From: an uncultured Rhodospirillaceae bacterium
GTDB taxonomy: Bacteria > Pseudomonadota > Alphaproteobacteria > Rhodospirillales > Casp-alpha2
NCBI GenBank assembly: GCA_913030825.1
Contig: CAJWCU010000002.1
Location: forward strand, 186,001 to 250,000
Length of the DNA stretch: 64,000 bases
Direction of reading: 5' to 3'
The notes under the pieces are model-generated. The model did not search any database. It was not told the origin of the DNA and saw only the letters and a list, made by a program, of their open reading frames with translations. The position numbers and the translations under genes are program-made. This document shows positions 16,942 to 25,527 of the stretch, piece by piece. Every line of letters begins with the position of its first letter. Position 1 is the first letter of the stretch.

Positions 16942-17991
16942 TTACCCCGTTGCGGCGCCGTCCTCCAAGGCCATGGCCTCGATGGCCGCGAAATCCATCG
17001 TTCGTCCGGGACCGTCGTCGATGTCCATGAACTCGGCCGGTGCCTGTTCGCGGCGCCGCACGCTGAGCCCGAAAATATCGAACCGATTGTAGTAGCCGAC
17101 GACGTCGTGGAACTGTTTCGGCACGACGCAGTCGGACAAGTCGATCCGTTCGATCAGCAACTGGTCTTCGTCCTTCGTGGTTTCGGCGATCGGCGTGCCG
17201 TTGGGCCCCAGGATCATGGAGACCCCGGCGGGCGATTCCCGGACGACGCGGAGCGCATCCTCACCCAGCGGCGCCAGGACGTCATAGACGTCGTCGCCCA
17301 GGCGGGCGGCGGCGACGATGTTGAAGACCTTGGCCTCGAACGAATGGGCGCCGGCCCGGATGCGGATGGCCGAGGCCAGGTCGTAGCGGTCGTTGGCCGA
17401 GGGGTCGTGGGTCGGCCAGACCGGCGGATAGCTGGACACGTGCAGCTGCTCGCCCTGTGCCATCAGGCTGTAGCGGGCCAGCGGATTGGTGTTCTCGCCG
17501 CAGATCAGCGCGCCGACGCGCCCGACCGGCGTGTCGACCACGCGCAGACCCGCACCGTCGCCGTTGGCCCAGATCAGCTTTTCATAAAAGGTCGGGACCA
17601 GCTTGCGGTGATGATTGAGAATCGAGCCATCGTCGCCGATCAGAAGATTGGTGTTCCAGATACAGCCGACGCTGCGCTCCGTCGCTTCGCTGATGCCGAT
17701 GGAGACCATGACCCCGCAATCGCGGGCGGTGGCGCAGATGCTCAGGATTTCCGGACCGGGGACGCGAATGGACTGGGCCGCGAACCGTTTGAACAGGTCG
17801 TGATTGTGGATGGGTGCTGAAATCGCCGGCCAGATCGGGAATCCGGGGATGAAGGATTCCGGAAAGGCGACCAGTTGCACGCCCGCGTCCGCGGCTTTGC
17901 GGATGTAGTCGCAGACCTTGTCGGCGGTCGCCCGGGCATCCAGGTAGACCGGCGCGATATGGGCCGCCGCGACCGTGATTTTCTTGTCCAT
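16942..17991 (-). CDS. Nitrilase (carbon-nitrogen hydrolase family)
   Basis: A 349-residue nitrilase that converts nitriles to carboxylic acids and ammonia through a cysteine thioimidate. The catalytic triad is explicit: E45 in FPESFIPGFP, K130 in HRKLVPTFYEKLIW, and C164 in ICGENTNPLARY. The RKLVPTFYEKL and CGENTNPLAR signatures match the arylacetonitrilase/aliphatic nitrilase branch rather than amidases. It lies 98 nt downstream of the substrate-binding protein gene of a Liv-type importer on the same strand. This suggests that the imported solute is a nitrile or an amide-like relative, and the acid product could feed the acyl-CoA cluster to the left; that link is inference. Confidence 0.92.
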   Translation of the reverse strand: MDKKITVAAAHIAPVYLDARATADKVCDYIRKAADAGVQLVAFPESFIPGFPIWPAISAPIHNHDLFKRFAAQSIRVPGPEILSICATARDCGVMVSIGISEATERSVGCIWNTNLLIGDDGSILNHHRKLVPTFYEKLIWANGDGAGLRVVDTPVGRVGALICGENTNPLARYSLMAQGEQLHVSSYPPVWPTHDPSANDRYDLASAIRIRAGAHSFEAKVFNIVAAARLGDDVYDVLAPLGEDALRVVRESPAGVSMILGPNGTPIAETTKDEDQLLIERIDLSDCVVPKQFHDVVGYYNRFDIFGLSVRRREQAPAEFMDIDDGPGRTMDFAAIEAMALEDGAATG

Positions 17992-18090
17992 GTTCGGTCT
18001 CGTGTTGTGGAGAAAAGGGGTGGGACCGGCCGCCCTGAGTGGGAGAGGTGCAACGCAGCGGACCGGCCGGTCCCTTCGGGTATGGAGGCT

Positions 18091-19398
18091 TTACAGTTTT
18101 TCTTTGCGGAAGTCGTAGCGCGGCGGCAGCTTCGCCATCAGGTCTTCGCGGGGAATGCGTTTCTTGATGACGAACTTGGAATCCTCGACGCGGCTCATGT
18201 AGCAGTCGACCATGCCGCTGTGATCCTCGGCGCGTAGCAGCTTGGTGCCTTGCGGATGGGCCATTGAGTTCTTCATCTCGAGACCTTCCAGGGCTTCGAC
18301 GACGCCGGGCGTGTCCTTGTTGGATTTCCAGCCTGAGGCCTCGATCGCCGATTTGAGGGCGAAGAAGTTCTCATAGCTCTGCCAGGCGTGGCTCTTGGCC
18401 ATGACCTTGCCGGTGCTTTCTTCCTTCGCGTAGACCGGATCGACGCCCATCATTTCGATGAAGGCCTTGTGGTATTCGTCGTTCTTGTATTCCAGCGGAC
18501 GCGGGAAGTTTTCCAGGAAGTAGACGCCTTCCGTCGCACCGTCGATGTCGCGCGGATCGATGGCTTCGATGGTGCCCGACACGGAATACATCTTCATCTT
18601 CTCGTCCAGTTTCATGGACTTGGACTGGGTGTAGAAGGCGACCGACAGGGCGCCGAAGAAGACCGAGAACAGAACTTCGGTTTCTTCCGGGATGCGCGCC
18701 AGGTACGGAACCAGGTCCTTAGTGCCCAGGGGCACGGCGATGGGGTCGTTGACCTTGCCGCCGGCGGCTTCGATCAGCTTGCGGTGCTCCTGATGGTGCG
18801 AATGGCCCCAGGCGTAATCGGGGAAGATCATCGTCCAGTTCTTGCCCAGGTTTTCCATGGCCCAAGGCACACCGGCGGCGGCCAGGGCGTAGGTGTCCGT
18901 ACCCGTGCGGAAGGAATAACGCGAGCCCTTGGAGCCCGTGGCTTCCGTCGCTTCACCGGCCGAGAAATAGGGCGTCTTCAATTCCGTGGCGATCGGGATC
19001 GAGGCCAGCATGATGCCGGAATGGACCGAGCCGACGACGAACGACGCCTTGCGCCGCTGGATCAGGGACCGCAGCTTGCGGGCACCCGCGGCCGGGTTCG
19101 ATTCCGTGTCTTCGATGGCCAGTTCGACCTTGCGCCCGGCGATGCCGCCGCCTTCGTTGATGACCTTGACGGCCGCCTTGGCGCATTTGTCGTGCCAATA
19201 GCCCCAGGACGAAAAGCCGCCGGTCAGTTCGCACTGATGGCCGATCACGATGGGGCCGGCCGCGTTGGCGCGGTGGATGATGCCGAAATAGGCGCCGGTG
19301 GCGGCGGCGCCGCCGGCCAGGGCGGTTTGCAGGAAGGACCGGCGGCTATGTCCGGCGCTCGCGGCCGGGACCGGTTTCGATTTGGCTTCTTTGGTCAT
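18091..19398 (-). CDS. Liv/amide-type ABC transporter substrate-binding protein
   Basis: A 435-residue periplasmic binding protein of the branched-chain amino acid/amide (LivJ-AmiC) superfamily. It carries a twin-arginine signal (RRSFLQTALAGGAAATGAYFG) around residues 19-40. The mature protein begins with IVIGHQCELTGGFSSWGYWHDKCAKAA, then EDTESNPAAGARKLRSLIQ, both typical of amide/urea-type solute receptors. It is encoded 70 nt after the ATPase and permease genes, all on the same strand, and is followed by the nitrilase gene. The ligand is therefore plausibly a nitrile, amide or similar small nitrogenous molecule. Export of a binding protein through Tat is less common than through Sec but well known in this family. 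Confidence 0.9.
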   Translation of the reverse strand: MTKEAKSKPVPAASAGHSRRSFLQTALAGGAAATGAYFGIIHRANAAGPIVIGHQCELTGGFSSWGYWHDKCAKAAVKVINEGGGIAGRKVELAIEDTESNPAAGARKLRSLIQRRKASFVVGSVHSGIMLASIPIATELKTPYFSAGEATEATGSKGSRYSFRTGTDTYALAAAGVPWAMENLGKNWTMIFPDYAWGHSHHQEHRKLIEAAGGKVNDPIAVPLGTKDLVPYLARIPEETEVLFSVFFGALSVAFYTQSKSMKLDEKMKMYSVSGTIEAIDPRDIDGATEGVYFLENFPRPLEYKNDEYHKAFIEMMGVDPVYAKEESTGKVMAKSHAWQSYENFFALKSAIEASGWKSNKDTPGVVEALEGLEMKNSMAHPQGTKLLRAEDHSGMVDCYMSRVEDSKFVIKKRIPREDLMAKLPPRYDFRKEKL

Positions 19399-19468
19399 GT
19401 TGCTGTCTCCAACTGGGTTGCGTTCGGATGTTCGTGAAGCCCCGCCTTCGTCGACGGTTATTTCTTGG

Positions 19469-20167
19469 TTAGACGGTGACCCCCAGATATCGGTGCAGGG
19501 TCTCCGTGTCGTTCTTCAGGTCCTCGGCCGTCGCTTCGTGGACGACCGTGCCTTTTTCCATGATGTAAATGCGCGAACACAGGCGCAGCGCCGTCTTGAT
19601 GTTCTGTTCGACCAGCAGGATCGACACGCCCGTGTCGTTGACGGCCTTGATCTCGCGGCGGATGTCCTGAACCAGGATCGGCATGATGCCTTCCGTCGGT
19701 TCGTCCAGGATGATCAGCTTCGGCTGCATGACCAGGCAGCGGGCGATGGCCAGCATCTGCTGTTCGCCGCCGGACAGCGTGCCGCCCGGCTGGCTCAGCC
19801 GTTCCTTGAGGCGCGGGAAGCGGTCGAAGACATAATCCGTGACCTGCGACGGCGGCGCCTTGGTCAGCGCGATTTCCAGGTTTTCCTTCACCGAGAGGGT
19901 CGGGAAGATGCCACGCCCCTGCGGCACGTAGCCGATGCCCGTGTCCGGGATGCGGTGCGGCGCCAGATCGGTCAGGCCGCGGCCGTCGAAGACGATTTCG
20001 CCGCCGGTCGCGGGGACCAGGCCCATGATGGTTTTCAACGTCGTCGTCTTGCCGACGCCGTTGCGGCCCAACAGACCCACAGCCTCGCCGTTGTGGACCT
20101 CGAGAGAGGTGCCCTGGAGCACGTGAACCTTGCCGTAGTGGGCGTGGACGCCGTTCAATTCAAGCAT
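19469..20167 (-). CDS. livF: Branched-chain amino acid/amide-type ABC transporter ATPase LivF
   Basis: A 232-residue LivF-type ATP-binding subunit. It has the Walker A GRNGVGKTT near residue 35, the signature LSGGEQQMLAIAR, Walker B LIILDEPTEG, and the switch histidine region after LLVEQN. The sequence MLELNGVHAHYGKVHVLQG is a canonical LivF start. It overlaps livG by 8 nt. With LivG it energises import by the LivHM permease. Confidence 0.93.
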   Translation of the reverse strand: MLELNGVHAHYGKVHVLQGTSLEVHNGEAVGLLGRNGVGKTTTLKTIMGLVPATGGEIVFDGRGLTDLAPHRIPDTGIGYVPQGRGIFPTLSVKENLEIALTKAPPSQVTDYVFDRFPRLKERLSQPGGTLSGGEQQMLAIARCLVMQPKLIILDEPTEGIMPILVQDIRREIKAVNDTGVSILLVEQNIKTALRLCSRIYIMEKGTVVHEATAEDLKNDTETLHRYLGVTV

Positions 20168-20918
20168 CGTCGTCTCCCAGGTAGGCGCTGCGGACTTCGG
20201 CGTTCCGGGAAATCTCTTCCGGCGTGCCGCGGGCCAGAACGGTGCCCAGGGCCATCACGATGATGTCGTCGGAAATGTCGAAGACGACTTCGATGTCGTG
20301 TTCGATGATGACGATGTCGATGCGCTGGGCCAGTTCCTTGATCTTGGCGACCGTCCGTTCCGTTTCCGCCGGACCCATGCCGCAGATCGGCTCGTCCAGC
20401 AAAAGAAGCTTCGGTTCGGTCGCCAGCGCGATGCCGATTTCCAACAAGGCCACGTCGCCGTAGGACAGGTTGGCGGCCTCCTGGTTGGCGAGATGGGTCA
20501 GTTCCAACTCTTCCAGCAGCCCGTCGGCCCGGTCGTTGGCGGCGCGGCAGGATTTGGCGCTCTTGAACGGCTTGAACACGCCTTCGCGGGACTGCGCCGC
20601 GATCCACAGGTTCTCGCGCACGGTCATGCCGTGGAACACGCTTTTGATCTGCAGCGTGCGGGCGAGGCCAAGTCGGCTGATCTCGTGGACTGAGGATTTG
20701 GTGATGTCCTTGCCCATGAAGCGAATGGACCCGGTGGACGGCGGCAGGATGCCAGTGACGACGTTGAACAGGGTCGTCTTGCCCGCCCCGTTGGGGCCGA
20801 TGATGGCGGTCAGCTTGCCGCTGTCGACCTGGGCGTTGACGCCGCCCAGGGCCGCGAGGCCGCCGAAATGCTTTTCGACGCCGTCGATTTGCAGAATGGG
20901 GGTGGTTGCGTCGCTCAT
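20160..20918 (-). CDS. livG: Branched-chain amino acid/amide-type ABC transporter ATPase LivG
   Basis: A 252-residue LivG-type ATPase with Walker A GPNGAGKTT near residue 42, the LivG-style signature LSYGDVALLEIGIALA and Walker B LLLLDEPICGMGP. The insertion after the Q-loop is typical of LivG. In LivG the glycine following DEP is usually preceded by A or T; ICGM is a small variation. The stop overlaps livF and the start overlaps the livM stop, so the importer genes are coupled. Confidence 0.93.
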   Translation of the reverse strand: MSDATTPILQIDGVEKHFGGLAALGGVNAQVDSGKLTAIIGPNGAGKTTLFNVVTGILPPSTGSIRFMGKDITKSSVHEISRLGLARTLQIKSVFHGMTVRENLWIAAQSREGVFKPFKSAKSCRAANDRADGLLEELELTHLANQEAANLSYGDVALLEIGIALATEPKLLLLDEPICGMGPAETERTVAKIKELAQRIDIVIIEHDIEVVFDISDDIIVMALGTVLARGTPEEISRNAEVRSAYLGDDDA

Positions 20919-21928
20919 GAGCGGTCCTCCCCGTCCTTGGCGTCAACGGCATCGGGTGCCGGTTTGGCGACCTTGTTGACAAGGCCGTGCCACAGGCCGC
21001 CGATGCCCTTGGGCGCGAAGACGACGACCAGGATCACGATGACGCCGACCAGCAATAGGTAATGTTCCCAGAGCGTCGAAAGCTCTTCGCGCAGCATGAT
21101 CAGCAGGCTGGTCCCGACCACGGGGCCGAGCAGCGTGCCCGCCCCGCCGATGATCGCCCAGACCACGGCCTCGCCCGAGACGTGATAGAACATGTAGGAC
21201 GCCGACGCGTATCGTCCGAAGAAGGCGAACAGGGCGCCCGCCATCCCGGCGATGAAACCCGCGACGATGAAGGCCGTCAGGCGAATCAGGTAGACGTTGA
21301 GCCCGATCAGCGACGCCCGCATGGCGTTTTCCCGCACCGTGCGGAAGGCCCAACCGAGGGGGCTTTTCAGGATCACGCCCATCAGCACGTAGCACAGCCC
21401 GACCATGGTGATGATGAAGTAGTATTGCACCGTCGGATCGGTCAGGGACAGCTCACCGTCCTCACCCCAGGTCAGCATCGGCGGCATGGAGAACGACAGG
21501 CCGTCGTCGCCGCCGGTCAGCGGTTTCCACGACAGCGCCGTGAAATAGAAGATCAGCGAGAACACCACGGTGATGATCGCGAAGTAATGCCAGGTCAGGC
21601 GCACGGCGAGCGCGCCGGCGAACGCCGACATCGCCGTTGAAAGGACGATGCCCAGGCCCAGCGCCGGCCAGAATCCCAGGCCCAGCTTGGCGACGCCGAT
21701 GGCGACGCCGTACATGCCCATGCCGAAGAACAGCGCCTGGCCGAAGGACAGCAGGCCGACGTAACCGAACAGCAGGTTGACGCTGGCCGCCAACAGCGAC
21801 CAGATCAGCATCTCGGAATAGATGTCGACCCAGAAGGCATCGATGAACAGCGGCAGGATGAGGGGGGCCGCCAAGGTGAACAGCGCGAACAGCACCAGGC
21901 CCCATTTGTTGATCTGTTGGGCCGTCAT
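20915..21928 (-). CDS. livM: Branched-chain amino acid/amide-type ABC permease LivM
   Basis: A 337-residue inner-membrane permease with about nine to ten hydrophobic helices. It includes the family motif NLLFGYVGLLSFGQALFFGMGMYG and the cytoplasmic-loop EAA-like region PLGWAFRTVRENAMRASLIG. The C-terminal tail is charged (AKPAPDAVDAKDGEDRS). The start overlaps the livH stop by 4 nt. It forms the heterodimeric pore with LivH. Confidence 0.93.
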   Translation of the reverse strand: MTAQQINKWGLVLFALFTLAAPLILPLFIDAFWVDIYSEMLIWSLLAASVNLLFGYVGLLSFGQALFFGMGMYGVAIGVAKLGLGFWPALGLGIVLSTAMSAFAGALAVRLTWHYFAIITVVFSLIFYFTALSWKPLTGGDDGLSFSMPPMLTWGEDGELSLTDPTVQYYFIITMVGLCYVLMGVILKSPLGWAFRTVRENAMRASLIGLNVYLIRLTAFIVAGFIAGMAGALFAFFGRYASASYMFYHVSGEAVVWAIIGGAGTLLGPVVGTSLLIMLREELSTLWEHYLLLVGVIVILVVVFAPKGIGGLWHGLVNKVAKPAPDAVDAKDGEDRS

Positions 21929-22782
21929 CGCGTCGCTCCGGAAAAGATGCCATGGGGACGGATCAACAGGACCAGGCTCATCAGGCAGAGCGAGCCGATG
22001 CGCGCCATGGTCGGGTCGGCGAAGCTGGCCATCACGCCTTCGAAGAAGGCCAGCATGACGGCGGCGGCGACCGTGCCTTCCAGATTGCCCAGGCCGCCGA
22101 TAATGACGGCCATGAAGCAGAACGGCAGGACATCGACCCCGGCCTGGAAATCGACCGTGGTGATCGGCCCGGCGACGACGCCGCCCAGCGCGGCCATGGC
22201 GAAGCCGATGGCGAAGGTGATCTGATAAACGCGGCGCGCCGGGATGCCCATGGCCGTCGCCGTTTCCGGATCGTAGCGCACGGCCCGCATCCAGGTGCCC
22301 ATCTTCGTGCGGTGCAGGAAGATGAAGAAGGCGATGATGGCGACCACGGAAATGAACGCCGCGAACAGGCGGTAAACCTCATATTCCAGGCCGAACAGCG
22401 GGATCGTCGTCTCGATCGGGGCGGTCAGGCGCGAAGGGGCGGCGCCGTAGGTCGCGCGCACGCTTTCCTGCAGGATGATCGACAGGCCGAAGGTCGCGAC
22501 GATGGACAAGGCCGCCGCGTTCTTGATCGGCTGGATCACCGCGTATTCGATCAGCGCGCCCAGCCCGAAACCGATGATCGGCACGATGGCGAAGGCCAGC
22601 CAGTAGTTGCCGGTCCCTTCGAACACGGCCCAGGCCAGCACCGTGCCGACCATGAAGAAGTCGCCGTGCGCGATGTTGATAATGTCGAGAAGGCCGAAGA
22701 TGATCGACAGGCCCAGGGCGATCAAAGCGATGATCAGGCCCCAAACGATGCCGTTCATTCCCAGCGCGATAACGAGTTCCAT
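21925..22782 (-). CDS. livH: Branched-chain amino acid/amide-type ABC permease LivH
   Basis: A 285-residue inner-membrane permease with about eight hydrophobic segments. The early ALGLSIIFGLLDIINIAHGDFFMVGT is the LivH hallmark, and RYDPETATAMGIPARRVYQITFAIG is the ATPase-contact loop. It is the first gene of a leftward unit livH-livM-livG-livF-SBP-nitrilase-lysR. Its promoter must lie in the 151-nt gap before 22934. Confidence 0.93.
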   Translation of the reverse strand: MELVIALGMNGIVWGLIIALIALGLSIIFGLLDIINIAHGDFFMVGTVLAWAVFEGTGNYWLAFAIVPIIGFGLGALIEYAVIQPIKNAAALSIVATFGLSIILQESVRATYGAAPSRLTAPIETTIPLFGLEYEVYRLFAAFISVVAIIAFFIFLHRTKMGTWMRAVRYDPETATAMGIPARRVYQITFAIGFAMAALGGVVAGPITTVDFQAGVDVLPFCFMAVIIGGLGNLEGTVAAAVMLAFFEGVMASFADPTMARIGSLCLMSLVLLIRPHGIFSGATR

Positions 22783-22869
22783 GGCCCGACGGCCCCCCGT
22801 GGCCGTTACATTTTGATGTCGTTCAGATCAGTGTGATGTGAATTTTTATGATCGGCAATTTCAAAAAAA

Positions 22870-22895
22870 TGCACATCGTTGTTTATTTTTGCACA
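22870..22895. promoter_or_regulatory. Possible regulator site upstream of livH
   Basis: TGCACA occurs twice as a direct repeat (22870-22875 and 22890-22895), 20 nt apart in an AT-rich stretch of the livH upstream region. Two-turn spacing is compatible with a dimeric activator such as the LysR protein at the end of the operon. There is no further support. Confidence 0.25.
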
Positions 22896-22933
22896 GCACG
22901 CGCGACCGCCCCCTGGATCGCGCGGCAAAGCCG

Positions 22934-23653
22934 TCAGCCGGCGGCGGCGCCCGGGTCGATGTTCAACTTCGCGGCGATCTTCTTGGCGGTCGCCAGCCGG
23001 TCGGCGGTGAGTTGACCGGCTTTCGCCCGCGCCGCCTCCAGGACCTCGGCCGGGGCGCGTTCCGGCGTGCCCGCATCGAACGGCGGCTCCGGCTGGTACT
23101 GCATATAAAGCTGGATCTGTTCGGCGACTTTCTGGCCGCGCAGCATGGCCGCCAGGTGCAAAGCGCCGTCGATCCCGGAGGTCACCCCGGCGGCGAAAAT
23201 CCAATTGCCGTCAATGACGACCCGTTCGTTCACCGCCTCGGCGCCGAAATAGGGCAGCAGATGATGGGCCGACCAATGCGTGGTTGCCTTGCGGCCGACC
23301 AACAAGCCCGCCGCCCCGCAGACCAGGGCCCCGGTACAGACGGACAGAACATAGTCCGCCGATGCGGCTTGCGTCCGGATGAAGGAGAGAACCTCTTCAT
23401 CCTCCATCAGGGCCTGCTGTCCCGGGCCGCCCGGAATATGCAGCACGTCGAATTGCGGGGCGTCGCCAAAGGTCGTGTCGGCCATAAGGCGCATGCCGCG
23501 AAAGTCCCGCATCGGCTCCAGCGACTTTGCCGCCACCGTGAAGGTCGCATTAGGGATGGTCGCCAGGACCTCGTAAGGCCCGGTCAGGTCGATCTGGTCG
23601 AGACCGTCGAACAGAATCGAACCGATCTGAATGTGGTGTTCCGGCGGCAGCAT
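22934..23653 (-). CDS. inhA: DJ-1/PfpI family protein, isonitrile hydratase-like
   Basis: A 239-residue DJ-1/PfpI domain protein closely resembling Pseudomonas cyclohexyl-isocyanide hydratase InhA, which adds water to an isonitrile to give an N-substituted formamide. Matching features are D22 in QIDLTGPYEVLA, the nucleophile elbow C106-T107 in LSVCTGALVCGAAGLL, GRKATTHWSAHHLL, and the tail PEPPFDAGTPERAPAEV. The Asp-Cys-Thr set is the one reported as essential in InhA. The ATG at 23653 has a strong Shine-Dalgarno (AAGGAAGG); a longer frame to 23794 has no such support. It is divergent from a MocR gene and lies upstream of the importer-nitrilase unit. A general transcription-factor (GlxA) role is excluded because no AraC domain follows. 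Confidence 0.8.
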   Translation of the reverse strand: MLPPEHHIQIGSILFDGLDQIDLTGPYEVLATIPNATFTVAAKSLEPMRDFRGMRLMADTTFGDAPQFDVLHIPGGPGQQALMEDEEVLSFIRTQAASADYVLSVCTGALVCGAAGLLVGRKATTHWSAHHLLPYFGAEAVNERVVIDGNWIFAAGVTSGIDGALHLAAMLRGQKVAEQIQLYMQYQPEPPFDAGTPERAPAEVLEAARAKAGQLTADRLATAKKIAAKLNIDPGAAAG

Positions 23654-23724
23654 GGCGGTTCCTTCCTTTGCGTTGTGCGGTGCATTCAGCCTAGCCAGCG
23701 AAAAAGACAAAAAACAAGACAAAA

Positions 23725-23734
23725 ATAGGACAAA
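23725..23734 (-). promoter_or_regulatory. TTTGTCCTAT box upstream of the isonitrile hydratase-like gene
   Basis: On the minus strand the core TTTGTCCTAT lies 71 nt before the gene start, followed by imperfect TTTTGTC repeats. The same 10-mer occurs twice upstream of the divergent MocR gene and once upstream of the gene at 26871-27584, suggesting a shared regulator. Confidence 0.5.
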
Positions 23735-23879
23735 GATGATTTTAATGTGCCCCCGGATCAAGGCGCTGACTCCATCTTTGGTCGCTAGTCTCAAAAAATC
23801 CCCGTATTATCAATGATCTTTAGGGTTTCTCCGCATCTCGGGTCATGCGATTTGGTTGCCGAGGGGCTGATTGCGTTTT

Positions 23880-23913
23880 GTTTGTCCTATCTAAAAACAT
23901 GTTTGTCCTATCT
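23880..23913 (+). promoter_or_regulatory. Direct-repeat MocR-type operator
   Basis: GTTTGTCCTATCT occurs twice as an exact 13-nt direct repeat (23880-23892 and 23901-23913), start-to-start 21 nt, i.e. two helical turns. MocR/GabR-type regulators are known to bind direct repeats on one face of DNA, and the downstream gene encodes one. The rest of the 404-nt gap 23654-24057 holds the inverted copy at 23725 and no gene. Confidence 0.6.
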
Positions 23914-24057
23914 TGGCGGCTGCCGTATAAGGGGCCCCATCGGATACGGGCGCCGGGCGGCGTTTACGGTCGCGCGGTGATCGCGCATAAGGGATCACCG
24001 GCCCGCAAGCCGGTCGCAAGCCTGTGAACTTAGAACGATGACGATTTCGAGAGCCCG

Positions 24058-25401
24058 ATGATGGACCCTAGAAGCGACGCGACGGCCCCCGTGGAAACCC
24101 GGATGGTGATCCGGGGGCGGACCGCCGAGGAAATCGCCGACAGCATCAAATCCGCCGTCGCGGAAGGCGGTCTGGCCGCCGGTGATCCGCTGCCGACGAT
24201 CCGCGCCCTGGCCGGCGATCTGGGGGTCAACCGCAACACGGTGGCGTCCGCTTATCGGCAATTGTCCGACGCCGGGGTTACCGAAGGGCGTGGCCGGCAA
24301 GGCAGTCGGATCGCCTTGCACCCCGGCGCGGGTGCATCGGCGGCGGCGTCCGTCCACAATCTGTCGGCGGGCAATCCCGATGCGGATTTGCTGCCGCCGC
24401 TGCAGGTCCAGCCGTTGGGCCCCGAATGGCCGCACCGCGGATACGAAGACGCCCCGGCGGACCCGCAGCTTGCGGATCTGGCGCGGGCCCGGTTCCGCAA
24501 GGACGGCGTGCCGGTCGGCCATGTCTGGGTCGCCAACGGCACCTTCGATGCCATTTCCATGATCCTGCGCTCGGTCTTCGGCGGGCCGGTCAAGGTCGGG
24601 GTCGAGGATCCCTGTTTCATGACCACTCTGGGCCTGCTGCACAGCCTCGGCCACCGGGCCGTACCCATGGCGGTGGACGACAACGGGGTGACGCCCGATG
24701 GTCTGGCGCGGGCGCTGGACGACGGGATCGAGGCGGTCATCCTGACGCCGCGCGCCCACAATCCGTTCGGCGGGTCCTGGTCGGACACCCGCCGTGCCGA
24801 TCTGGCGGATATCCTATCCCGCTACCCGGATGTTCTGTTGATCGAGGACGATCATTTTTCCGAACTGTCCCTGTTCGCGGCCCAGACCCTCGCCGACGAG
24901 GGGCGCGAGAATTGGGCCGTCATCCGCTCCGTCTCCAAATACCTGGGCCCGGACGCCCGCCTTGCCTTCGTCGACTGCAGCCCGGCGCTGGGCCGAAAGG
25001 TCGATGTCCTGGGGGCCTGTACTTATCGTTGGGTCAGTGGCCTGTTGCAGCGGGTCGTCCTGCAGACCCTGACGTCGCCGGATTACGACGCTTCGGTCAA
25101 ACGCGTGGCGCGGCTGTACAAGGAGCGGCGCGAAGGCTTCCTGGCGGCCCTCAAGGACCGGGGGATTTCCGGCCATGGCGCCGATGGGTTTAACGTCTGG
25201 GTGCCGGTCGCGGACGAGCAGAAAAGCACACGCCATCTGATGGAGGCGGGGTGGATCGTCAATCCGGGCGCCACGTTCCGCCTGACGTCTCCGCCCGCGA
25301 TCCGTGTAACGACCAGCGCTCTGCGCCGGGATCAGGCCCGGGAACTCGCCGACCTGATCGACGAGATCGAACACGCGGCGCCGGTGCGGCGCGGCGCCTG
25401 A
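24058..25401 (+). CDS. MocR/GabR-type PLP-dependent GntR regulator
   Basis: A 447-residue fusion of an N-terminal GntR winged helix (about 15-85: AAGDPLPTIRALAGDLGVNRNTVASAYRQL) with a fold-type I aminotransferase domain. The PLP-lysine is probably K294 in SVSKYLGPDARLAF, and the earlier TPRAHNPFGGSW corresponds to the usual TP.HQ.P.G segment. These regulators sense amino compounds or PLP through the aminotransferase fold. Two ATG codons lie at 24058 and 24061. It is divergent from the isonitrile hydratase-like gene, with direct-repeat boxes in between. The likely targets are its own gene, that gene and perhaps the YrdC-like gene sharing the box. Confidence 0.9.
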   Translation: MMDPRSDATAPVETRMVIRGRTAEEIADSIKSAVAEGGLAAGDPLPTIRALAGDLGVNRNTVASAYRQLSDAGVTEGRGRQGSRIALHPGAGASAAASVHNLSAGNPDADLLPPLQVQPLGPEWPHRGYEDAPADPQLADLARARFRKDGVPVGHVWVANGTFDAISMILRSVFGGPVKVGVEDPCFMTTLGLLHSLGHRAVPMAVDDNGVTPDGLARALDDGIEAVILTPRAHNPFGGSWSDTRRADLADILSRYPDVLLIEDDHFSELSLFAAQTLADEGRENWAVIRSVSKYLGPDARLAFVDCSPALGRKVDVLGACTYRWVSGLLQRVVLQTLTSPDYDASVKRVARLYKERREGFLAALKDRGISGHGADGFNVWVPVADEQKSTRHLMEAGWIVNPGATFRLTSPPAIRVTTSALRRDQARELADLIDEIEHAAPVRRGA

Positions 25402-25527
25402 ACGTCCGCCGAAACCTTGCGGGGGGCGATTTCTTCGGGCTTGATGTGATCTGCCTCGGCCACATCAACCGCGCCGGGGCCGGTTGGCCGATCCGTCGAC
25501 CGTCGCCCATCAAGAGGAAAAATCACG

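Noticed and set aside
22934-23794. GlxA-type transcription factor call for the DJ-1 protein
   Set aside because: GlxA regulators carry a C-terminal AraC domain. This protein ends after the DJ-1 fold, and its motifs match isonitrile hydratase.
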